Assembly: GCA_005784505.1 (NCBI GenBank)
Contig: VCAZ01000001.1
Location: 11,148,097-11,212,096, forward strand
DNA length: 64,000 bases
Reading direction: 5' to 3'
Source of the DNA: Bagarius yarrelli
Lineage: Eukaryota > Chordata > Actinopteri > Siluriformes > Sisoridae
In this document: piece after piece, positions 1-13,139 of the stretch
How the letters are laid out: each line of letters begins with the position of its first letter
Numbering within the stretch: position 1 is the first letter of the stretch
Program-made: the position numbers and the translations under genes
The notes under the pieces: generated by a model
Database searches by the model: none
Told to the model about the DNA's origin: nothing
The model's input: the letters and a program-made list of their open reading frames with translations, nothing else

Positions 1-371
1 ATATATATATATACATATACTATATATAATATTATACATAACATACATCACACATACATATATAATAATACATCTATATATTACAAAAACCAAATATATA
101 GATATATATAATAATAATTATATATATATATATATATAACAAATACAGTATCTATATAATATATTATTATATATATATAATATATAATCTATATATATCT
201 TTTATATAGATACATACATAACATCCATACTAACCACTACTATATCATATAACACACATAGACATATAGAGACACAAACCCACCTATAGATATAATACAC
301 ACCCAAACAAAAACACACATGAATACATATAATCATTATATATATATATTTATTAATATATATATATATAT

Positions 372-415
<44 letters not shown>

Positions 416-535
416 TATACTATATATATATATATATGTAGATATATGATACAATATATATACATATACACACATATACATATATATAACACACACACAT
501 ATATATATACATACACACACACACACATATATCAA
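1..535. repeat. AT-rich and CA-containing compound microsatellite
   Basis: Runs of TA, interrupted by ACA/ATACAC blocks, fill the left edge, with pure (TA)n around 356-440 and (CA)n near 488-530. Tyr/Ile-rich ORFs across it are artefacts of the TA repeat. Confidence 0.95.
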
Positions 536-639
536 TTATCCAGATTTAGTCTCACTCCTACTTCTAGAAGAACCCCCCACACTTCTGGAAATGCTGACCA
601 CCAAATTGTAGCATGTCGATGAGCTCAGACACTTGTGTT

Positions 640-840
640 AGGTAAAGATGCCAGAGTGCAGATGGAGTTCCAGTTCAATCGAAAGGTGTTCATCGGGGTT
701 AAGACAGAGTCAGGGCTGTAAACAGGACAATAGAATTCTTCCCCTCCAACCAGAACAGCATGTCTTTATGGACTTCATGGGCTTTGTGCACAGAGTCATT
801 GTCATGTTGGAATGGTGTTTGAGTATATTATTATTCCTGT
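640..840 (-). pseudogene. Tc1/mariner-like transposase relic
   Basis: Read on the minus strand, about 770-825 translates as FQHDNDSVHKA. This matches the catalytic-Asp block (FQHDNAPVHK) of fish Tc1-like transposases, and a following KDM-like stretch resembles the usual IKTW. Only a short, decayed internal piece is visible and no terminal inverted repeats were found. Confidence 0.6.
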
Positions 841-884
841 TAAACTAAAAGCCTGCTATTATTTACCAGACATCCAGTATCACC

Positions 885-1070
885 CAGATAAAGTCTGGTT
901 CCCCATATGGTTCATTTCTTAAGAGATCTCAGGGAGTTTTTCCTTGCCACAGGCTTGCTCATTAGGGACAAACTTACACTCTTTCATTCTTACTGCATTA
1001 TCTGTGTAAAGCTGCTTTGGGACAAGGTCTATTGTTAAAAGCGCTATACAAATAAAAATTTATTAAACTG
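885..1070 (+). repeat. Fish retroelement 3' tail (GCTGCTTTGGGACA..GCGCTATACAAATAAA type)
   Basis: The segment TCAGGGAGTTTTTCCTTGCC, followed by GGCTTGCTCATTAGGGA, AAGCTGCTTTGGGACAA and AAAAGCGCTATACAAATAAA, is a very common 3' end of a dispersed repeat in teleosts. The internal AATAAA fits a retrotransposon tail. I cannot assign the clade with confidence. Confidence 0.7.
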
Positions 1071-1552
1071 GATGAATTAAATAATTGATTAATGGTAGTA
1101 GTTGTTTGTGCACTTATTTCCGTGTTCTGTGTACTGCAAGAAACAAAGTGTTAGAAAAGTATTCATGGTTCAGAATGTAGAAATGAGGCCATTTTCAGGA
1201 CTTGATTATAATAGAATCCTAATTTTGCATCGCTGGGTTTTACTTTGCTAGCCTGAAAAAAAAATGCCACAATATCGGGGATATCTTTCTACTGCTTATT
1301 AGTGGAGCCATGCCCAAATGCATTTTATTTGCTTCAGTGCAGTTTCTGCTGCGATTTTGTTCACAGTCACCTCCCAGTGTTACCCAAGTCTGGCACGACT
1401 TTTTTTTAGTGTTGTATCAATGGATAAGCAAGCAGAAGTTGTGTTTTATCTTTATCTGAAAATCTTTTTGCACCATATTTGTTGTGTTTAATCCAGCAGT
1501 TACATATAAACTGCACTAACTGCGCCGTGTTATCACATTTTCAGGTGATTTA

Positions 1553-1760
1553 GGGGCAGTGTTGGCTCAAATGGTTAAGGCTGAGTCGAGACAAGGAAGA
1601 CCTGGGTTCAAGCCCCACCACCGCTAGCTATTGATCTGAAGACCAGAAACACCAGGGTTGCAAGCCAACCACTGTTGGGTCCCTTAACCCTTCCCGTTCC
1701 AGGGGCGCTGTATTATAGCTGACCCTGCACTCTGACCCCAATTTACTAAGATGGGATTAT
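1553..1760 (+). repeat. tRNA-derived SINE, family B
   Basis: The head contains pol III A- and B-box-like motifs (TGGCTCAAATGG; GGGTTCAAGCCCC). A body follows with CCACTGTTGGGTCCCTTAACC, CCAGGGGCGCTGTATTATAG and CTGACCCTGCACTCTGACCC. It matches the copy at 60905-61133 in order and spacing and is truncated at the 3' end. Confidence 0.85.
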
Positions 1761-2837
1761 TTCGCTCTGCACTGGTGGTTCCACGCCAATCTCTTTATAG
1801 TTCTATTCAAAAGAAAAAACAGTTGTTCAGGGAACACAAAACACTGAGTTGGGTACTGTAAATTATTGGCATTTTATACCACGGTTGGATGTGATCAACA
1901 TGACGCAAAGCTTGCAGATGTATCGATTCACTAGCAGGAGTGAGTTTCTTTTAACACCTTGTCACATCATGCTTCTGCCTACACAACATCCTACATCTCT
2001 GTTTGTCAAAGGAGGCTTTGTGTGAAGCGGCCATGAGCAATGTGACTTATGCCTATCAAACTATGAAAGAATGGAGCCAATAAATTAAAGAAAAGGGGGG
2101 AAAAAAAACCCATTTATCAAAATTACTTCGCATTCTCCGAGTGTTAGAGTAATTCGGATTTCACCGAATTCCTAGCCACAGTAAAGAGATTACAGAGATG
2201 TGCTCCGTTACTGTTAAGACAATGACAGAACGTTTTTCCAGCCCACAGACAAAATGAGAGCAATAATTCCGTTGTCGTGACAACGGCAATCGGACATGAA
2301 GCCAGAAGCGAGTGCGTGTCCTTAAACACTAATCTAACTTTCCTAATTGGTAGTCAGTAGAAATTAAGCAAAGGGAAATATGACAGTCGAGAGAAAAAAA
2401 AAAAAAAAAAAAAAAACATTGGGGAAAATAAATCGGCTGGTACAAATACATGACAAATTAAAATCCCCTTTATTAACTTTCTAACAATCTCTGCATCGCT
2501 CAGGCACTCGGGCTACTTTCTGCTCACATCTTCATTCCCACCCATTCCCCCGGTGCCCCATGTCTAACCCCTGACTCACTCCAGCAGAGCAGTATTTATT
2601 CCAACAGGAATGAAGCTCAGAAGCAGGAGCAGCATGGGAGGGAAGGGAAGTGAAGGGTGAATAGTGAGAGGCGAAAGAGATAAAGAGAATTCCTCAATAA
2701 CTGAGGGCAGATTTCCTGTTCAACCGCTTAAGAAAGGCAAACAAGCAAAAAAAATTAAATGTCAAACATGTTTAAAGTGATCTGAGTAGCTCAGATGTTA
2801 AACAGCATTGAAGAGCTGTTTCCTGTCTGAGATCCAT

Positions 2838-2864
2838 GAGGATGATGATGATGATGATGATGAT
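2838..2864 (+). repeat. (GAT)n microsatellite
   Basis: A short run of GATGAT units within otherwise unique sequence. Confidence 0.9.
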
Positions 2865-3084
2865 ATCTTAATGCTGCTGGATTTAAAAATCATGAACGGA
2901 TTTTTAGCTAACATTTTTCAGTAGGTGGTCATGATCTAAGTGTGATTGTTCCAAGTTCCCACCACGGCACTGCTCTGGTTTCTGTGGAAACCCTGCCGCA
3001 TTTATGTTCATCTTACATTAATAAAAAAAGAAGAAGAAAAACACAACTCATCCTGCCTTTACCCTCTTTTTTTCTAATAAAAAA

Positions 3085-3243
3085 CCAGGTATGCACATTT
3101 ATCTCTTTTATACAACTGAGCAATTGATGGTTAAGGGCCTTGCTCAGGGGCCCCGCTATAGAAAATTAGTGGTGCTGGGAATCAAACCCTGATTTTTTCA
3201 GATATCAGTCCAACACCTTAACCACCGCGCCACCACTCCCCAC
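3085..3243 (-). repeat. tRNA-derived SINE, family A, inverted copy
   Basis: Reverse-orientation motifs appear in order: ATTTATCTCTTTTATACAAC, TGAGCAATTG, AAGGGCCTTGCTCAGGGGCC, GGTGCTGGGAATCAAACCC and CCAACACCTTAACCACCGCG. The tRNA-like head is at the right end. Confidence 0.85.
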
Positions 3244-3387
3244 CTAGATGTTGAAAGCTTGGTCCTACGTCTTCCACAGATCATGTAAGTCCGTTTAGAC
3301 CACTTAATGGCGTTATTGCTAACGGGATGTGAAGATTCTAAAGCACAGGTCTAAAGCACTGAAACGCTAATCCCCAGCTCTTTAAAC

Positions 3388-3500
3388 TGTAGGGCCCCTG
3401 AGCAAGGCCCCTAACCCTTAACTGCTCAGTTGGATGAAAACCGTGAAAAAAAGTAAATCGCTCTGGATACGAATGTTTGCTTGTTGCTAAAAATGTAAAA
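3388..3500 (+). repeat. SINE family A, 3' fragment
   Basis: It contains GGGCCCCTGAGCAAGGCCCC, TAACTGCTCAGTTGGAT and TCGCTCTGGATACGAATG. The tRNA-like head is missing or unrecognisable. It lies about 145 bp from an opposite-oriented copy (3085-3243), so the pair can form a foldback. Confidence 0.8.
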
Positions 3501-4274
3501 CGTAGATTTGTACAAGTGTTTAGCTGATTTTCATAAGCGCCGTAAACTGCGCAGTTTTGTTTCGCAGTTCGGTGAACTTCAACGAGAAATCCTGTGGAAT
3601 CCAACCAATCAGATGACTTTCGAAACCTCTGAAAGGGATTTTAGCTTTGTGTGCTGTATGCATAAGTCAACGTCTTGTGGGCAGGACTTCTACGCCGGAG
3701 AGAAAAAGCAGTTTCTATTTAAACTGCTTCCATCGCAGCGCTGAATATCATATTTTTAGTTTACTTCACACTGAACTACAGTATTAACCTTCTCGGAAAA
3801 ATGTTTCCTACTCGTTCACATCGCAGGAGATGCTTTGTACTGTTATCAATGTTGAATTGTTTATAATACAGCAATCCAAACCTCCATTAGGCATTTCCTC
3901 AATGTCAATTATCTCAATTAGCTCCTCTGTCAGACATGAACACTGGAGGTGATCTGCATGAACATCAGTGTTATTAGTCATTACATGCAAGACTGCTTGC
4001 TACGCTTCTATTTCCTCAGCAAAAAGTCACAGCTGGAACATGACCGTACGTCTGCTGGCGTTCACAGCTTTCTTTCTGTTTTAACCTGCAACTTTATCGA
4101 AATAAGCTGCTGTTGTGGTGAATATGTGGCTTCGTTTTCTTAGAAAAACACAAAGATTTCCACGCTTGGTACTACGATAGGATACCGTGTTCAAAAGATC
4201 TCTTTTTTTAGCAAAGAAAAAATTGACTGCTGTAAAGTGACTGACTTTATACAACAGTTTTATTAAATATAAAT

Positions 4275-4960
4275 AACATGGAAAAAAAAAAGAAAAGAAA
4301 AAGCCTTAAGCCAGAAACATCTTCAAAAAGGAATGTACAAAAACACAAATAGGCAGCTTTTAGACGAGCAATAATGAGTGTGTGCATTAAAGCAGAGTAA
4401 TGGTAGACAGGAAGAAAGGAAAAACACAAAGAATGACAAAGACAGACTGGAAAAAAAAGAAAGACAAAAAGAAACAAAAAAAGACTGCAAAGACAGAGGA
4501 AGAAGGAAAGCAAAAAAGAAAAAAAGAAGATTAAAGAAAGACAGAAAAAAAAGCAAGAAAGGAAGGCTGAAGAAAAGAATGAAAGCATGAAAAAAGAATA
4601 GAAAGCAAAAAGATAGAAAAAAAAAAAAAAAAAAAGAAAAAAAAAAGAAAAAAAGAAAAAAAAAAGACAAAGCAAGGAAAAAAGGCTAAAGGAAAGAATG
4701 AAAGCATGAAAAAAGGATAGAAAGACCAAAAGAAAGAAAAAAAGAAAAAAATTAAAGAACGAAAGACAAAAAGAAAGACAGAAAGCAAGGAAAAAAGCAA
4801 GAAAGGAAGGCTAAAGGAAAGAATGAAAGCATGAAAAAACAAAAGAAAGCAAAAGGATAGAAAGACCAAAAGAAAGAAAGACAGAAAGATAAAAATAAAG
4901 AAAGAAATACAAAGAGGTGAGAAAGTGAAATTTGATTAAGAAAGAAAGAATGGAGTGAAA
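4275..4960 (+). repeat. ~680-bp polypurine (AAAG/AAG/GGAA) tract
   Basis: The plus strand is almost entirely A and G, with AAAG, AAAGAAAGA, AAGGAAGG and GAATGAAAGCATGAAAAAAG recurring. The block around GCTAAAGGAAAGAATGAAAG is repeated (near 4570, 4685 and 4810), so the tract grew partly by duplicating units of about 120 bp. As intron 2 of znf609 it would be transcribed as a CU-rich tract. Long Phe/Ser-rich ORFs here are artefacts. Confidence 0.9.
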
Positions 4961-5519
4961 GAATGGGGGGGGGAGTATTAAAATAATCACTAGTACACCA
5001 CAAAGCTGTTGTTAAAATCGTCCTGTTTTACTTGTTTTAATGCTTAAATAAATCATCACAAACTGCTCCTGCTCTCCACACTCCTCTGCCCTCCTGATGG
5101 GTTCTACCGCAAAACTCCTACATAACCTCGATTTCACACGCAGCACGTACACGATTCAGACTCTGCATTCAGCTGCCTGTTATTTCAGTCTAGAACTACC
5201 TTATTCGCCTTATTCACTCTCCTCCTGCCTCCTAAACACCCCCCCCCTCTCTCTGTAAAAATTCTCAAAAACTCCACACTATTCATAATCAAACAAAAGG
5301 AACGGGGACAGTTCCAGTTCCCCCAAGAGACAAAAAGAGAAAGCTTTTATACAGTGTGAGATGCACCGAACGCTGTTTCAGTGCATCATATCCAGCTTTA
5401 TCTGTAGCCTAGCAGAGCAGCATGGCTCCACAGAGCTGAACTCAAGTGCCAGGGAGGCAGAGGCACTGCATAATCAGGGAGTTGGCTGTCCCTTGAGCAC
5501 TGGCAGGGCAGGAGGAGGA

Positions 5520-5755
5520 GGAGGAGAGAGAGAAAGAAAGAAAGAAAGAAAGAGCATGACACGGACAGACAGAAGACTATTTATAGTGGCTTGGAGGCTT
5601 TGGGCTTCCTCTTACTGATCAACCATCCAGATGGGAAAAAGGTTGGCCTCAGAAAGCGAGAGACAGACAGAGAGAGAGAGAGAGAGAGACAGAAAGAAAG
5701 AAAGAGAGACACAAAGAAACACAAAAAGAGAGAGACAGAGAGAAAAAGAAATAAG
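5520..5755 (+). repeat. GA/GAAA-rich purine repeat, two blocks
   Basis: Blocks (GGAGGAGGAGGAG, AGAAAG repeats) at 5513-5556 and (AGAGAG, AAAGAAAG, GAGACA) at 5660-5755 are separated by about 100 bp of ordinary sequence. Confidence 0.9.
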
Positions 5756-5759
5756 GGAA

Positions 5760-8700
5760 ATAAACCCACCACAACCTCCTTTACCATCATTCAAACAGAC
5801 AGCATGACAGCTTACATTCTCTGACCGCTGGAGACTCTGGAACATGACCACCAATCAAGTTGTGGCGAGGATGGAGGTAAAGGTGGAGGGCAGAAAAGAA
5901 AAAAACCACCAAGGCCAAAGTAATCCTAATAATTAAAAGCCACTGCTAATGAAGAGATAAACACAACGTTTCAACATGGCCAGGTTTTTTTTTTTTTTTT
6001 TTTTTTTAACTGAGCGTCTCGTTTTCAATCCGCTCGCTCGCTTCTGTTGAGTGCTCCACCGGATCATTAATGAAATAATTCTGGTGTCTTTTGGTAGCCA
6101 GGGAAAAGTTGGTTTTAGATTTGTGGCTGCAAACAGATTTACACAATTACACAATCATTCTAAGGATTAAAGAAAAAAAAAAAAAAAGATGGTTCCACAA
6201 CCGCTGCTATTGGTATTTGGCTTAAATGAAAATAGTTAAATACAGATAGAAAATAGTGGTTGAAAAAGTTCGATAATTATATATCCGTCACTGTTTTTAA
6301 GGTCAACTGTTGAAAATCATATGTTGCGGAAAACAGTTAAGGAAATAGCTTTTAATTGCTTAATTGTTTAATTGTACTAAATGTACATGCAGGTTTATCT
6401 TTTTTTTTCCATTTTCAGTTTATAATGTATGTATTTAATTAATGTTCATACTTTTTATAGCAATTATTCTTATTATTTACGAGACTTCATGCTGTTAATC
6501 TACGTATCTTTCACCACAGAAATTAACCCTAAGGTATTAAATGTGGAAAAAGAACAGGTCATCCAAACAGTGATTAAAAAAAAAAAATGGAAATAAGTTT
6601 GCGTTATGAGACTTCAACACAGACTCACGATTAAAAAAACAAACAAACAAAAAAAAAAAACCACGTTGATATTAGCAAATAAATCAACACCCAGAAAGGC
6701 CTTGACGTTGCAATAGCAAAGACTGTGCTAGTGACGAACTGCTAGGTTTGTCAGCACTCATCAAATGCTAGGCTAGAGCAAATTATTTGAAACAAAGACT
6801 GTACAGGCAACATTGGCTATTTCTTGTCAAAGCCACAGCATGAAGAAGCAAATTGTGCGAATTGCAGCAGGCTTTTCATGTCAAACGTGCCAAAGACACC
6901 TTGTGGAAAAAAGAAAAAGGATATTCAGTCCCCTTTAGCGAGGCCTTCATTAATCAGCCAAGTGAAAGCAAGCAAAACAGCAGGAGAGAGACAAAAAATC
7001 CCACACCTCGAGATGCACGATCTCATTAAGGCTTGCGCTGACTTATAACACCACTTTACATTTACAATTCGTTTGATAGATAGTTATTATCCCAAACGGC
7101 ACACGAGTGAGGCAGAGTACAGGCCCGGCTGCTGGAACGAGTGCAAATTCTACCAGCAGCTAGAATAAAGACGTGATTAACACTGTGATTAAAATAACTG
7201 ATCAAAATACAGCCGTCACTAAAACTATCAAAAATAACAAGTGACGTGGTATTATTAGCAATTATTATAATGATGTAATGATAAATGTAATGGTGTAACT
7301 CAACCCGGTCGACTCTAATTGTAAAATTGCCTGGAGCAGTTGTCCTAAAAAACGTCTTCAGGATGGAGAAAGTTGACAATTTTTATGCTAGTCACCAGTT
7401 CAAGACATTAATTAAAAGTATTAACAGATGATTAGTCACAACAGTAACTCTGCGTTGCATAACTCTTTATTCATTTTTTTTTGTGCTTTGCTTATAAAAA
7501 CTTTACAGACGTGAATCAGAGGTTTCTACACAGCTGATCTTGTAGTCTTTTGTTAAAAGTAACAGGAATGCAATGCGACGCTCTACAGCTGTCACAGCTT
7601 TCGTCAATTACAGAGAACAGTGCTACTGCTTTCTAATTTTATTTCCTAAGTGTATTAGACTGATGTTTAATTAAACAGCATATGTTATCTGAGCAGCTCC
7701 CTAAAAGAATCTTCATAATTATATAAAAAGAACAATCAGGCGAAGTACAGCTAAAAGAATAATAATTAAAACCAAAAAAAAACATGGCTGTTGAGGGGAA
7801 TAACATTGCCTGGTTTTGACTTTGGGTTATTTTGACAGGTTTGTCATACTTCATAATGGTTTCTGGGGGACTTGGTCATTACGGTAAACATCTGGAGAAT
7901 AACTGGCTAGCTTGGAGCAAGAACGACTTTGCACGTTATTAAGTACACCATATCGTACGCCTGTGTGTGTGTGTGTGTATATACACGCACACTAAAGCAA
8001 TCGCCGACAAATGTACAAAATTATAAATTGATGTTTTATAGTGCTATTATTGCTTATGTATTTTGTAAAACAGAGCAGAGAACAATTTCCACTGGCATGG
8101 AAAAACAAACAAGCTTCCGAAATGATAAAATGACGCGTCAAGAGAGCTAGACATGACGAGAGCTTTACGTTTATATGCACCAGTAACTGCCAGCTGATGA
8201 AATGAATTTGGTACACAAGGCATTTTATTGTTTATTAATAATTACTGCTGCTTTGAAAGACAGAAACGCATCAAGCCGACTTCACACTAAAAGGATTTCA
8301 TTGCCTGTTTATAAATCCAAGTTTAATACAGGACCAATGATCAGATTAACTGATACATTAACCTAGTCTAATTTGGAGTTACTTCACTTATAATGGCTAC
8401 AGCAACCCTAAACTAGTGATGTCATGTTTTTGGTTTATATATGTTCAAAATGATTGAAAAAAATATACACATAAAGTGAATTAGTCTAATCAAAAATGTA
8501 TTTATTCAAAAAAGATAACACAGGAAATGGTGTCATCTTTAACCGGTCCATCATCCAAAACATTCTTTGTGGACACAAAGTGACTTTTGAACAACAGAAT
8601 GGCATTGAGTTAATAAAAGCCCCCAGGACGGAAATAAAGAATGGCAGAAAGACTTGAGTGAGCATGATCAGCAGGACAGACAGAGCTGTAAAAGTTTACT

Positions 8701-9206
8701 TATCTGTCAGAGATAAGAACACACACCAGCATGACCACATACGCCGGCATTTCAGTCATAAGACTGTGATGTGATCTGCTGGCAAGCCTCCAGTTAGAGA
8801 CCTAAGTAAAAGCTTTAAAACAAATTAAGACCGCTGAGAGAGGTTTTAGACAGCTGACAAAGAAACCACCAAACAAAGTAGATTTCCTCCATCTAAAGGG
8901 AACAGAAGCAGAGTACAAACCAAGTACAGTTTTTTTTCGGTCAAATTATGTGGCTGCAAGAAACATGATCACCCTTGAATCCACCATTTTGTACTTACCG
9001 AGCCCCAGCAGTCTGTGCTTGATTACAATACCAGTGTTCGGAAACACCCAGATGTTCATTCCTGGAATTTTTATGATTTACCCTGTTGATCCATAGTCAT
9101 CACCCTCTAAAGCCCAGAATGTTCCAAATGTAATGTACTGAAGAAAGCTGCTGTAATTACTTTACAAATCCAACCGGTAGGAAGATGTTTACACATAGGA
9201 TCTCTA
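5760..9206. other. znf609: Intron 2 sequence without recognised genes
   Basis: No coding similarity was found on either strand. The content is AT-rich single-copy-looking sequence with homopolymers (T-runs near 5985-6006, A-runs near 6173-6186 and 6650) and a short (GT)n at 7963-7979. Short ORFs here (up to 105 codons) have no recognisable domain. Confidence 0.6.
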
Positions 9207-9214
9207 GTTGTAAT

Positions 9215-9839
9215 TAGGGATGTGCGCTACGACTAATTTGACTGTTGTTTACATGGAAGATTTGGATCAGACTAGTCGCCTAGCCTAAATGCAAGCGTGG
9301 CATCTTATGATCACGTAAGCCTCTGTTTTAAGGATTCCTTTATCATATTCACAGACATGTTCTAATGCGCCAGCTCATTGGTACTCGGTATTTAGGATCA
9401 ACAATGTCCATGAAATTTGTGGAAGTCTTTTCTTTAGACAAAACTAAGTGGTAGCAGGTCTCTTGATATCATCTCGGCGATCAACTCGGCTATTTTCAGT
9501 GCCAGACAACATTGCAGCGGCGGCGGGTTGTAGTAAATGGCGTGATTGACATTTGCTGGCTTTGGCTAGCCTTTAAACTAACGCCTACATGCCTGGACTG
9601 AATAGGATTATGCATCGCTCCAGTAAAGTTATTGTGAGACAATTTAACATTACACCGTTTAGACAAAACATTTCAGTTTTCTTCTAAATTAAAATAATTC
9701 CACACCTTGCTTGTCTTTCGCGTGGTCATTTGAGCTGCTTTCCGCAATAGCTGACATAAAGAAAACACAATGTCCGAGGTAAAAATGTCGGTTCCGCCCT
9801 AAAACACTTTGAAAATGAATGTATTCTCACGCATCCCTA
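9215..9839 (+). mobile_element. Non-autonomous hAT-like DNA transposon, copy 1
   Basis: The element starts TAGGGATG and ends CATCCCTA, a perfect 8-bp terminal inverted repeat. It is flanked by near-identical 8-bp sequences (GTTGTAAT at 9207-9214, GTGTTAAT at 9840-9847; 6 of 8 match), as expected for a hAT target duplication. At 625 bp with no transposase ORF it must have depended on an autonomous partner. A diverged second copy is at 35347-35885. Class assignment is inference from the duplication length and termini. Confidence 0.75.
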
Positions 9840-10034
9840 GTGTTAATATTAACATAGACTATACTCAAATTACAGGGTTAACGCAGCTCAAATAAGAGAG
9901 CTGACTTTCCTCAGGACTGTGTCAACATAATCCTGTACGACTGAGTTCATTTAAGGTATAAAAAGGACATAAGCTCATGTAGCCTTTGGAACAATTCAAG
10001 TTATGTAGTATAAAAGATTTTTAATGGGCTAGAG

Positions 10035-10400
10035 CAGGGGTCGGCAACCCGCAACTCCGGAGCCGCATGGGGCTCTTTTATCCCTCAGCTGCAGCTCCCT
10101 GTGGCTTTGGAAAAAATAATCCGAATAAACAATGAGTATTTAATATAGATTTATTTTAGCTTTTTTAAAATAATGCCATCCCCGATACTTATATGAAGGT
10201 AAAAAAAAAGTATGCATTTGGAGTCCTGGTCATCTTTAAATCCACATACGTATGTAAGCAGGTCTTCTTCAATATGAACAATATAAAAAAAAACAAACAA
10301 ACATCGGTCGCGCCCACAGCTTACAATTCTGTGTGAAAATAAAGGTGACGTCTTATAGCCCTGATGTGGAGACGCTGTGGGGTTCAGGAGTAAACATCAC
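10035..10400 (+). mobile_element. hAT-family transposon end fragment (CAGGGGTCGGCAACCC terminus)
   Basis: The left terminus CAGGGGTCGGCAACCC, followed by GGAGCCGCATGGGGCTCTTT, is a well-known hAT-type element end in vertebrates. No matching opposite terminus was found within the next kilobase, so the copy looks truncated. The right boundary is approximate. Confidence 0.65.
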
Positions 10401-12495
10401 ATTACCCATATAAATTAAATATTTTAATTAGCCATTATTTTGTAAATAAATATTTAACACTGTTCAGTTAAGCTCTGACCAGTTCTGATAAGCATGATAA
10501 AAGATGACGGCACACAGGAGCGGACTAAATTTTCGGTTTGCAACTTTTGTTTTGCTGAAGGTGGACTAATTAAGTTTAGAATGTCTTTTGTTGCACGCAG
10601 ACAAAATTTTTCGCTGTAGTATTTTGCTAATTTTATAAATAGAAAACCCCATAGTTTTTTATACACAGCATGAAAGTAAAAACGATACGCAGTGGTCAAC
10701 AAGTCTTTAGGGCTTTGTACATATGAAGAACAATGATCATCTTGCGGTAGCTAGTTTGGGGTGAGAAAAAAAAAAACTGCGGAAACAGCAGTGACATACA
10801 CACCCCCTATTTTTACCTTCTGACTGTAATCACAAATGAACAAGCTGTCAGCCAACCCGCAGAGCAGGATATCTCTGTAATGATCATCATTTGCACCTAT
10901 TGTTTGCCGCATTTCAGCACAACCGCAGTGATGGACTGACTAACAGATACAGATTTTCTTCATGATGGATATGGAACAAAATTCTGACTAGAGATCATCA
11001 GAGGTTTTTAGAGACTTCCCTTCTCAAAGTTAAAGTCAAACAGTGTATAAATCTATAAATTCTCTGCCCAATAGTATACAGTCTTTTGGCATATACTCTA
11101 GCATACTACTGGGTAAGGTAAATTATAGATTAAAACACTGAATTAAAATATTTCAGTTTCAAATATTTAATGAGCAATCGTACATCCTAGATAGTACATC
11201 CAAGAAAAAAAGCGCATAGCTTTCCTTTATTTTCATATAATTTGTGGTGCCCTTCAGTACAGAAAAAGCCAGACAAGAAAGCTTGACCTTCCTGCTTGCA
11301 GATATAAGCAAATGTCTGTGCAACAATGACGTACTGATTGTGTGTAAGCAGCTGATGCAATCTGATTCTGCAGACATTTATTGTCCAGAATAGTTAGTAC
11401 CTTATTACCCTTGTTAGGTGGATCTGGTGCTAGGAAGGTACACACAAATGCTGGTCTAAGGCAGGACACCATACAGAAACGTTTATTTAGCCCATCTACC
11501 TTCAGCCAGTCTACCTTCCCGGCACATAAACCTGGAGAATCTGAAAGAAGCTCAAATAGATAAGAGCAAAGCCGAAAAACCGTGTGATGAATCTCTATAG
11601 TACTGGATAGGGAATTTGCAAGTTAGGAAGGTGTTTAAAACAACTCTAGGTTCTGCAGGAAAATCACTAAACCCTGCTAGACTTTGGACCCCCAGGCACT
11701 TTTGTTAAATCTTTTCATTCAATGCCAAAGGATTCACTTGCAGCAAGTAGGGACAAAAGGAAACAAGAAGCCAAAAGCTTGAATACAGACAGCAGTTAGA
11801 GAGAGGGACAAATGACTGTGGCTCAAATGAATTTGTCATGTAACTGTTTGCTAAACGCTTTACTGAATTCCGCATGCTGTTGCTATTTTCAACTGTTTGC
11901 ACACGGCTCCGAAAAAAAACAAAAAAAACCTCATCACTGTCACCAGAATCCAAACACCAACCGCACTAAAGTTAATTTGGGGATTCTGCGGGGATAGAGG
12001 AGCTGATTTACAGAGTCCAGCCAGTTCCTGAGAGTGAACGCGTCCCAAAATCGGTTTGTTGGTAGAAAAATAATGTGCAAATGTATAGGTCATTAGTAAA
12101 CATAAACAATAACTGAAATAAAAGTCTAACACATTTATTGCGCTAAACACTTAATCCATAATTTGACTTTACTCCTATCAACGCAAACTTGTGCTAGACG
12201 ATTAATCGAAAAGTAACCGAAACCGAAATTTCCCTTTATAAACTTACTACTGTGAGTGCAGTCATGGGTTTGAGCTGTCCGCCATGTCGCTTTGGTGCCA
12301 CTGACTGGACCAGGCGGAGAGCAACGCCATTGATTTGACTGAGCAACAGGACAAGTTTGTACCAAAGAAAAACGTATTAAACTATAAGAACAAAATCAAG
12401 GTTTTGATTTTAGGTCATATCGCCCAGATTTACCACAAAACTATTTTGAAGTAATAGGCAATAGTGGGGTAATTGGATTAGGTTAACATTCAGTT
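10400..12495. other. znf609: Intron 2 sequence without recognised genes
   Basis: No gene, RNA gene or clear repeat was recognised. Some of 10400-10770 may be internal sequence of the hAT element that begins at 10035. Confidence 0.5.
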
Positions 12496-12497
12496 AT

Positions 12498-12615
12498 CAT
12501 CACCACCAAGCTCCCACTGCTGGGCCCCTAAGCAAGGTTACCAACCCAACTGCTTAGCTAGCTAAAACAATACTAAGATAAATGTAAGTCAGTCTGAATC
12601 TACCAAATGCAGCAT
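12498..12615 (+). repeat. SINE family A, decayed fragment
   Basis: Recognisable pieces are CACCACCAAGCTCCCACTGC, TGGGCCCCTAAGCAAGG, CAACTGCTTAG and AAATGTAAGTCAGTCTGAAT. The head is lost. Confidence 0.7.
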
Positions 12616-13084
12616 TGCATTTTTTGTTAATTACTTTAGAAACCTTGTTTTTTTTTCTATTCAGTGTTCTACGCTGCATCCAAGTATGACAGCTGAACAC
12701 CTAATTCTTTTGGACATAACTTATATCTGTGTTTTAGCCCACTGTACTGAAATGCAAACTTTTATTTTACCCAGGTTTACACCATTAAACATTTCATTGA
12801 TAATTAAACATTTAAAAGCACACTTGTCTTCACAAAACAATAACGGGTTAAAGAAAGCGGACTCTGTCTTGAAGGAACAAAGCAGATTCTAAAAGACCTA
12901 AAGGAGTATCGGTGCTGTTTAACAAACATTACCTCCAGCTTTCTAGTTGCAGCTCTGTCTGAGTAACAATTACACCAGCAGTGTAGAACTGAGTGGTGCT
13001 TGGCAGTTCCTCGCTGACAATGTCTAAGCCAAGTATGAACAGGCAAGAAGGAATGTGTGTTACAGATTTAGTCTCGTATAATGA

Positions 13085-13130
13085 CATCAACACTTTGTGC
13101 ACAGGAGCACCGTCGTGCTGGAACCCTGTT
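13085..13130 (-). pseudogene. Tc1/mariner transposase fragment
   Basis: On the minus strand this reads FQHDGAPVHKV, the Tc1-type catalytic-Asp block. Flanking sequence is too decayed to extend the match far. Confidence 0.55.
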
Positions 13131-13139
13131 TGGTCTTCT

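Noticed and set aside
4247..4869. Long Phe/Ser-rich minus-strand ORFs resembling membrane proteins
   Set aside because: They are the reverse complement of the polypurine tract. TTT, TTC and TCT codons give apparent hydrophobicity without any gene.
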